The notes beneath the pieces are model-generated. The model was not told where the DNA came from. It worked only from the letters and a program-made list of their open reading frames with translations, and made no database searches. The translations under genes were made by a program, and so were the position numbers. Positions 37,094 through 41,629 of a DNA stretch of 41,629 bases are shown here, in pieces (the stretch's first letter is position 1; the number at the start of each line of letters is the position of its first letter). Origin of the DNA: Xenorhabdus koppenhoeferi (GTDB lineage: Bacteria > Pseudomonadota > Gammaproteobacteria > Enterobacterales > Enterobacteriaceae). Location: contig NZ_FPBJ01000027.1 in assembly GCF_900116635.1 (NCBI RefSeq), forward strand, positions 1 through 41,629, given 5' to 3'.

Positions 37094-37735
37094 TTAGATG
37101 CCGTATTCTTTACGATAGGCTTCCACCGCTTCCAGATGGGATTGCATCTCTGGATTTTCGCGTAAATAAACCACTAAATCGTTCAGTGTAATGATGGAGT
37201 AGACTTGGCACTGGTAGTCACGTTCAACTTCCTGAATGGCTGAAAGAGTCTCCCGTCCGCGCTCCTGACGATCCAGACACAAAATGACACCGGACAGGGT
37301 TGCACCGTGCTGCTTAATAATTTCCATTGACTCACGAATCGCTGTACCTGCCGTAATGACATCATCCACAACCACAACATTACCTAGCAGTGGGCTACCA
37401 ACCAGTGATCCGCCTTCACCGTGATCTTTGGCTTCCTTACGGTTAAAACAATAAGGCATATCGATATCATAATGTTCTGCCATTGCCACTGCGGTGGTAG
37501 TTGCAATCGGGATACCTTTATAAGCTGGCCCAAACAACAAATCACACTTAATTTTGCTGTCCAGCAGTGCAGCCGCGTAGAAACGACCAATCAATGCCAA
37601 GTCACGTCCGGTATTAAACAGACCCGCATTGAAAAAATAGGGGCTTTTGCGACCAGATTTCAGCGTAAATTCGCCAAATTTAAGCACCTGTTTTTTCAGT
37701 GCCAGCTCAATAAATTCGCGCTGATAGGCTTTCAC
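37094..37735 (-). CDS. pyrE: Orotate phosphoribosyltransferase PyrE
   Basis: PyrE joins orotate to PRPP to give OMP in pyrimidine synthesis. The 213-residue protein has [44 protein letters not shown] and the PRPP-binding loop [20 protein letters not shown]. It is downstream of rph in the same direction, with an attenuator hairpin in the 76-base gap, matching the E. coli rph-pyrE operon, where UTP shortage couples translation of rph to read-through. Confidence 0.96.
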   Translation of the reverse strand: MKAYQREFIELALKKQVLKFGEFTLKSGRKSPYFFNAGLFNTGRDLALIGRFYAAALLDSKIKCDLLFGPAYKGIPIATTTAVAMAEHYDIDMPYCFNRKEAKDHGEGGSLVGSPLLGNVVVVDDVITAGTAIRESMEIIKQHGATLSGVILCLDRQERGRETLSAIQEVERDYQCQVYSIITLNDLVVYLRENPEMQSHLEAVEAYRKEYGI

Positions 37736-37777
37736 TGGAGTTTCTCCTTTTCAATCTTTTTACTATATTGCAGACAT

Positions 37778-37802
37778 AAAAAAGGCGACTATTCAGCCGC
37801 CT
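37778..37802 (-). terminator. pyrE attenuator (rph-pyrE intercistronic terminator)
   Basis: On the minus strand AGGCGGCT (37802-37795) pairs with AGTCGCCT (37790-37783, one G-T pair) around GAAT, followed by a run of T (37783-37778). It lies just after the rph stop and 43 bases before pyrE, where E. coli has its UTP-sensitive attenuator. Confidence 0.82.
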
Positions 37803-37811
37803 CATAATTCA

Positions 37812-38555
37812 TTATTTTGATGGAGCTTGTTTTAACGCATCTCGCTGCGCTTCGAAAATAGTTTCCAGCCCCCCTTTTGCCAGAGAGAGCAGGGAAAGTA
37901 ATTCGTCATGACTGAATGGCTCACCTTCTGCGGTGCCCTGCACTTCAATCATTCTGCCGTCGTCTATCATTACGATATTCATGTCAGTTTCAGCCGCAGA
38001 GTCTTCGACATATTCCAGATCGCAAAGCCCTTCACCATCGACAATGCCGACAGACACTGCCGCGACCATCGATTTCAGCGGGCTCACTTTCAGTTTACCA
38101 TCAGAAACCAGCTTATTCAGAGCATCAACCAGTGCGACGCAAGCACCAGAAATAGCAGCGGTACGGGTACCACCATCAGCCTGAATCACATCACAATCCA
38201 GAGTAATGGTAAATTCACCCAGTTTTTTCAAATCCACGGCAGCACGCAGTGAACGTGCAATCAAGCGTTGAATTTCCATTGTACGCCCGGTTTGCTTGCC
38301 TTTAGCCGCTTCGCGCGCATTACGACTATTAGTTGCCCGTGGTAACATGCCATATTCAGCAGTGATCCAGCCCTGTCCCTGACCTTTCAGGAAACGTGGA
38401 ACTCCTTCTTCAACGGAGGCATTACATAACACTTTAGTATCCCCAAATTCCACCAAAACCGAACCTTCTGCATGTTTGGTGTAATGACGGGTCATTTTAA
38501 TAGGACGCACCTGTCCTGCTGTTCTTCCCGCTGGGCGCTTCCCTACTAAGTTCAT
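37812..38555 (-). CDS. rph: Ribonuclease PH
   Basis: RNase PH is a phosphate-dependent 3'-5' exoribonuclease that trims tRNA 3' ends. The 247-residue protein has [20 protein letters not shown], the [20 protein letters not shown] strand, [20 protein letters not shown], the [20 protein letters not shown] active-site block and [20 protein letters not shown]. Start ATG 38555 has GGAG eight bases upstream and gives an N-terminus six residues longer than the usual MRPxGR start. Its translation also acts as the leader for pyrE attenuation. Unlike E. coli K-12, the frame is intact. Confidence 0.95.
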   Translation of the reverse strand: MNLVGKRPAGRTAGQVRPIKMTRHYTKHAEGSVLVEFGDTKVLCNASVEEGVPRFLKGQGQGWITAEYGMLPRATNSRNAREAAKGKQTGRTMEIQRLIARSLRAAVDLKKLGEFTITLDCDVIQADGGTRTAAISGACVALVDALNKLVSDGKLKVSPLKSMVAAVSVGIVDGEGLCDLEYVEDSAAETDMNIVMIDDGRMIEVQGTAEGEPFSHDELLSLLSLAKGGLETIFEAQRDALKQAPSK

Positions 38556-38592
38556 CGTGTGATCTCCGCTGTTAAAACATTATTGGAGGCGC

Positions 38593-38621
38593 ATTATACG
38601 GCCTAAGACTGTGAATGCCTA
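38593..38621 (-). promoter_or_regulatory. Putative rph-pyrE promoter
   Basis: Minus strand TAGGCA (38621-38616) and TATAAT (38598-38593) are 17 bases apart, about 40 bases upstream of the rph start. On the plus strand another TATAAT at 38643-38648 could serve yicC, with a poor -35. Confidence 0.55.
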
Positions 38622-38680
38622 TCCTGCATCTACATGGGGCGTTATAATCTGTCCATCATTTTATAAATTGGGAACGAATT

Positions 38681-39544
38681 ATGATCCGTAGTATGACTGC
38701 TTTTGCACGACGAGATATCAAGGGAGATTGGGGAAATGCAGCGTGGGAACTGCGTTCTGTCAATCAGCGTTACCTGGAAACCTATATTCGCCTGCCAGAG
38801 CAATTCAGAAGTCTTGAGCCTGTCATCCGTGAGCGCATTCGTTCCCGCCTGACTCGCGGAAAAGTGGAGTGTAACCTGCGTTTTGAGCTGGATACCCGCG
38901 CTCAAAGTTCCTTGATGCTGAATGAAAAGTTGGCAAAACAATTGGTTGAAGCAGCAAACTGGGTGAAACAGCAAAGTGGTGAAGGTGAGACTAATCCAGT
39001 AGATATCCTGCGTTGGCCGGGTGTGATGTCTGCCGAAGAGCAAGATTTAGATGCTATCAGTACACAACTGCTGGCTGAATTGGATTTGGCATTGGATGCT
39101 TTTATCCAAAGCCGTGAAACCGAAGGGCAAGCGCTGAAATCACTTATCGAACAGCGTTTGGATGCGGTAACCGTGGAAGTGGTCAAAGTCCGTGAACAAA
39201 TGCCGACAATCCTGCAATGGCAGCGTGAACGCTTGCAGACCAAGCTGGAAGAAGCACAGATTCAGCTAGAGAATAACCGTCTTGAGCAAGAACTGGTTTT
39301 ACTGGCACAACGCATTGATGTGGCGGAAGAACTGGATCGTCTGGATGCTCATGTTAAAGAGACTCGTAACATCCTGAAGAAAAAAGAAGCCGTTGGTCGC
39401 AGACTGGATTTTATGATGCAGGAATTTAACCGTGAATCGAATACCTTGGCGTCAAAATCAATTAATTCCGATGTAACGAATTCTGCAATTGAATTGAAGG
39501 TGCTTATTGAACAGATGCGTGAGCAGATCCAGAATATTGAGTAA
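38681..39544 (+). CDS. yicC: YicC family endoribonuclease
   Basis: YicC family members cleave RNA, including small RNAs such as RyhB in E. coli, according to recent work. The 287-residue protein starts MIRSMTAFARRDIKGDWGNA and has WELRSVNQRYLETYIRLPE, IRERIRSRLTRGKVECNLRF, DILRWPGVMSAEEQD, a long helical middle (VREQMPTILQWQRERLQTKL), EQELVLLAQRIDVAEELDRL and VGRRLDFMMQEFNRESNTLA with the conserved end. It is divergent from rph. A strong terminator follows, and the integrase of a genomic island lies immediately behind. Confidence 0.94.
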   Translation: MIRSMTAFARRDIKGDWGNAAWELRSVNQRYLETYIRLPEQFRSLEPVIRERIRSRLTRGKVECNLRFELDTRAQSSLMLNEKLAKQLVEAANWVKQQSGEGETNPVDILRWPGVMSAEEQDLDAISTQLLAELDLALDAFIQSRETEGQALKSLIEQRLDAVTVEVVKVREQMPTILQWQRERLQTKLEEAQIQLENNRLEQELVLLAQRIDVAEELDRLDAHVKETRNILKKKEAVGRRLDFMMQEFNRESNTLASKSINSDVTNSAIELKVLIEQMREQIQNIE

Positions 39545-39572
39545 GGTTTCTTAGCATTTCAGAGAATGTCAT

Positions 39573-39607
39573 AAAGCCAGATATAGATTGTTATATCTGG
39601 CTTTTTT
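39573..39607 (+). terminator. Intrinsic terminator after yicC
   Basis: AAAGCCAGATATA (39573-39585) pairs perfectly with TATATCTGGCTTT (39592-39604) around GATTGT, followed by more T to 39607. It could also be part of the island attachment region. Confidence 0.88.
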
Positions 39608-39652
39608 ACTATCAGAGCATTGCAGAACCAATCACAGTAGCGCATGATTATC

Positions 39653-39705
39653 GTGTACCACTAGGGTGTACCACCTGCGATAACAAAACACATTTAGTGG
39701 TACAC
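39653..39705. repeat. GTGTACCA boxes, probable integrase/excisionase arm sites or att region
   Basis: GTGTACCACTA at 39653-39663 and GTGTACCAC at 39666-39674 are direct copies, and TAGTGGTACAC at 39695-39705 is the exact inverse of the first. They lie between the yicC terminator and the integrase start, where arm-type sites and attL of P4-like islands are expected. The core att sequence cannot be fixed without the other end of the island. Confidence 0.55.
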
Positions 39706-39733
39706 AGCTATTTTTTACACTGGAGATTGCACA

Positions 39734-41005
39734 ATGCCTAAACTCACTGATAAAGAGATCAGAGCGTGGATAAAGTCAGGCGAAAGGTTCGAAGGGAAAG
39801 CGGACGGCAACGGACTATATCTATGCTATCGAAAAACCTTTAAACACCCTATATGGCGCTTTAGGTATAAGTTCGTAGGTACTCCCAGAGTGATAACTTT
39901 AGGCTCATACATTGATTTATCACTATCAAAAGCAAGAGAACTCACCAGAGAGCTATCAGCCCGTGTTGCTTTAGGTTATGACGTTGCTGGAGAAAAACAG
40001 GAACGCAAAGCCGAAGCACTGGCAAAAATTGAAGCCGACAAGAACGCAGTAAAAGTCTCAGATCTGGCGGCTGAATACTTTGAGCGTCAAATACTCCCTC
40101 GCTGGAAACACCCCGATATACTCCGCAGACGAATAGACAAAGATATTAATCCTCGCATCGGTCATATGTATTTGGAGGATGTTAAACCTCGTCATATTGA
40201 TGAAATGCTAAAGAGTATTGTTGATAGAGGCGCACCAACCATAGCAACAGACGTTTTACGCTGGGTGAGGCGCATGTTTGATTACGCTATCAGACGTCAA
40301 TTCATTGATGTAAACCCCTGTTCAGCATTTGAAGTAGCCGATGCCGGAGGAAAAGAAATTTCCCGTGACAGGTGGTTGACCCGTGATGAACTTATTACAT
40401 TCTTTCAGGCATTGAGGGTTGCCGGAATCAGCAGGCAAAATGAAATCAGCTTTAAGATACTACTCGCCTTATGCTTACGTAAGATGGAGCTATGCGCCGC
40501 ACGTTGGGAAGAATTCAACTTTAAAAAAGCTGTCTGGCACTTTCCGGCAGAACGCAGCAAGAACGGTGATGCAATAGATATTCCCCTATGCCCACAGGTT
40601 ATAGATTGGTTCATGGAATTAAAACCAATGGCTTGCGGCAGCCAATACGTCCTACCTGCCAGAAAAATGCAAAGCCGTATGATCCCACACATCCAAGAAT
40701 CAACACTACCCGTTGCCTTAGCTAAAGTTCGATACGTATTACCATCTAATATACCTAATTTCACAATCCACGACTTTAGACGAACTGCCAGAACTCACTT
40801 AGCCGCGTTAGGTGTTGATCCGTTTGTAGCTGAACGCTGCTTAAATCATCGTATAAAAGGCGTAGAGGGTATCTATAACAAGCATGATTACTTTGACGAA
40901 CGCAAAGCCGCGTTAGCTCAATGGTGTGATTTGTTGGCAACGCTGGAAAAAGGCGAGGACTACAACATTACTCCAATAAAACAAATTAAACGGAAATTTT
41001 TATGA
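39734..41005 (+). CDS. int: P4-type tyrosine recombinase/integrase of a genomic island
   Basis: The integrase inserts and excises the island at its chromosomal att site. The 423-residue protein has the N-terminal DUF4102-type arm-binding domain (MPKLTDKEIRAWIKSGERFE, GLYLCYRKT, GSYIDLSLSKARELT), a core-binding domain (about 105-200), and the catalytic domain: Arg in ALCLRKMELCAARWEEF, Lys in PAERSKNGDAIDIPL, the HDFRRTARTHLAALGV box, LNHRIKGVEGIYNKHDY with the His and the nucleophile Tyr. All catalytic residues are present. ATG 39734 follows CTGGAGA. Its stop overlaps a small downstream frame by four bases. Confidence 0.93.
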   Translation: MPKLTDKEIRAWIKSGERFEGKADGNGLYLCYRKTFKHPIWRFRYKFVGTPRVITLGSYIDLSLSKARELTRELSARVALGYDVAGEKQERKAEALAKIEADKNAVKVSDLAAEYFERQILPRWKHPDILRRRIDKDINPRIGHMYLEDVKPRHIDEMLKSIVDRGAPTIATDVLRWVRRMFDYAIRRQFIDVNPCSAFEVADAGGKEISRDRWLTRDELITFFQALRVAGISRQNEISFKILLALCLRKMELCAARWEEFNFKKAVWHFPAERSKNGDAIDIPLCPQVIDWFMELKPMACGSQYVLPARKMQSRMIPHIQESTLPVALAKVRYVLPSNIPNFTIHDFRRTARTHLAALGVDPFVAERCLNHRIKGVEGIYNKHDYFDERKAALAQWCDLLATLEKGEDYNITPIKQIKRKFL

Positions 41006-41100
41006 ATAAGAAGCCACCTGAGATTGATGTATTTAAGTTATTTTCATCCCAAGGACGTGCAACCCCTAATGCTGTAGCCCTTGCAGTTCTTGGTATATAG
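41002..41100 (+). pseudogene. Start of an island gene truncated by the IS630 element
   Basis: ATG 41002 overlaps the integrase stop (ATGA), and the frame reads MNKKPPEIDVFKLFSSQGRA, then TPNAVALAVLGI, and stops at TAG 41098-41100. That stop is at or in the edge of the IS630 element, whose TA target would be near 41096-41099, so the gene has lost its 3' part. The protein family is not recognised; such small genes directly after island integrases are common. Confidence 0.45.
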
Positions 41101-41629
41101 CAGAATCAATATAATCAGACATAAGTCACATGCTCTGTAAACAGCTCATCAATAGAGCATCTTTCTCGTCTTCTTGTTGTTTTTGTTTCAGCCCATTTGT
41201 TTTCGATAGGATTTAAATCTGGGCTGTAAGGCGGAAGCCATTCTAACTGGCATCCGTGATCGGTTATCGCTTTTCGCGTGTCACCGCGTTTATGGAAAGG
41301 GGCATTATCCATCACAATCACTGTCCCCTTAGGGAGCTTCGGCAACAAATCTTGTGTCAGCCAGGCATGAAACACATTCGCATTAATGGTTCCGGCAAAC
41401 AAACTTAAGGTCACAAAGGTATTTTTAATGATAGCACCAATGGCATTAATGCGGCCTTTGTGCTGCCAGTCATGTAAACCAAAACAGCGGGACCCTTTTA
41501 ACGAATAGCCATGCGTACGTGGCATGGACTGCTCAAAGCCGCTTTCATCCAGATAAACAATCTGTTTGCCCGCCTGCTCATGATGGCGGATACGCTCGCC
41601 AAATACCTGACGAGCGTGTTCGTCAGCGG
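41096..41629 (-). mobile_element. IS630-family element, left part only
   Basis: The element begins just after the TATA at 41095-41099 and runs past the right window edge. IS630 elements insert at TA. The terminal inverted repeat cannot be confirmed because the other end is outside the window. Confidence 0.7.
41115..41629 (-). CDS. IS630-family DDE transposase (partial, continues beyond window)
   Basis: The frame is open from the right edge (about 172 codons visible) to TGA 41117-41115. The catalytic D is in QIVYLDESGFEQSMPRTHGY, the second D in TVIVMDNAPFHKRGD and the Glu in LPPYSPDLNPIENKWAETK, so all three DDE residues are seen. An ATG at 41525 lies inside the catalytic domain and is not the true start. 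The N-terminal HTH is outside the window. Confidence 0.9.
   Translation of the reverse strand, partial: ADEHARQVFGERIRHHEQAGKQIVYLDESGFEQSMPRTHGYSLKGSRCFGLHDWQHKGRINAIGAIIKNTFVTLSLFAGTINANVFHAWLTQDLLPKLPKGTVIVMDNAPFHKRGDTRKAITDHGCQLEWLPPYSPDLNPIENKWAETKTTRRRERCSIDELFTEHVTYV

Noticed and set aside
39545-39733. tRNA gene as integration target
   Set aside because: No cloverleaf or T-arm box (GGTTCGAATC type) was seen near the integrase.

Overview
The window looks like a chromosomal segment of a gamma-proteobacterium of the Morganellaceae type. Xenorhabdus or Photorhabdus is the best guess, inferred from protein similarity and the lipopolysaccharide (LPS) gene set; no rRNA or species marker is present. 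The backbone follows the enterobacterial order trmL-cysE-gpsA-secB-yibN / envC-yibQ-tdh-kbl / rfaD-rfaF-rfaC / LPS core genes / waaA-waaE-coaD-mutM / rpmG-rpmB-radC / coaBC-dut-slmA / pyrE-rph / yicC. Accessory DNA sits in the gaps between these blocks.

Layout. 1-1.7 kb is insertion-sequence debris: the tail of an IS30-type transposase, a decayed IS1 remnant, an intact IS1-family element with its frameshift site, and a decayed gene. 1.8-5.2 kb holds trmL and the convergent secB-gpsA-cysE group plus yibN. The grxC gene that normally lies between yibN and secB is absent, and this YibN has no cysteine. 5.2-6.8 kb, where gpmM sits in E. coli, contains only toxin-antitoxin wreckage: hipB, a deleted hipA and a truncated antitoxin-like gene. 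6.8-11.4 kb is envC-yibQ and the convergent kbl-tdh threonine operon.

11.6-32.6 kb is an LPS inner- and outer-core region. rfaD, rfaF and rfaC make and add L,D-heptose. Then come an AT-rich accessory stretch (a membrane-anchored family-2 glycosyltransferase, a Mig-14-like protein, two more family-2 glycosyltransferases) and the leftward waaQ-wabG-walR-like-walW-like genes. The rightward waaA-waaE-coaD operon follows. After mutM there is a second leftward block of four glycosyltransferases (families 4, 4, 9 and 4) before rpmG. Together they should build Kdo, heptose, uronic acid and amino-sugar core structures, with Mig-14 likely linked to cationic-peptide resistance.

32.6-39.6 kb is housekeeping: L33/L28 with a structured leader, radC, coenzyme A synthesis, dUTPase, the division inhibitor slmA (frameshifted in an A8 run), the rph-pyrE attenuated operon and yicC. 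39.6-41.6 kb starts a genomic island: a P4-type tyrosine integrase behind yicC with repeated GTGTACCA boxes, then a short gene cut off by an IS630-family element that runs off the window.

Main observations. (1) The rfaC/mig-14 junction is duplicated: a decayed 3' half of rfaC lies next to mig-14, and a shred of the mig-14 tail lies next to the intact rfaC, with a glycosyltransferase between them. (2) slmA is frameshifted at a homopolymer. (3) grxC and gpmM are missing from their usual places. (4) YibN lacks any catalytic cysteine. (5) rpmB has a long inverted repeat in its leader. I found no CRISPR array, tRNA or rRNA gene, and no complete undescribed system that I could defend.
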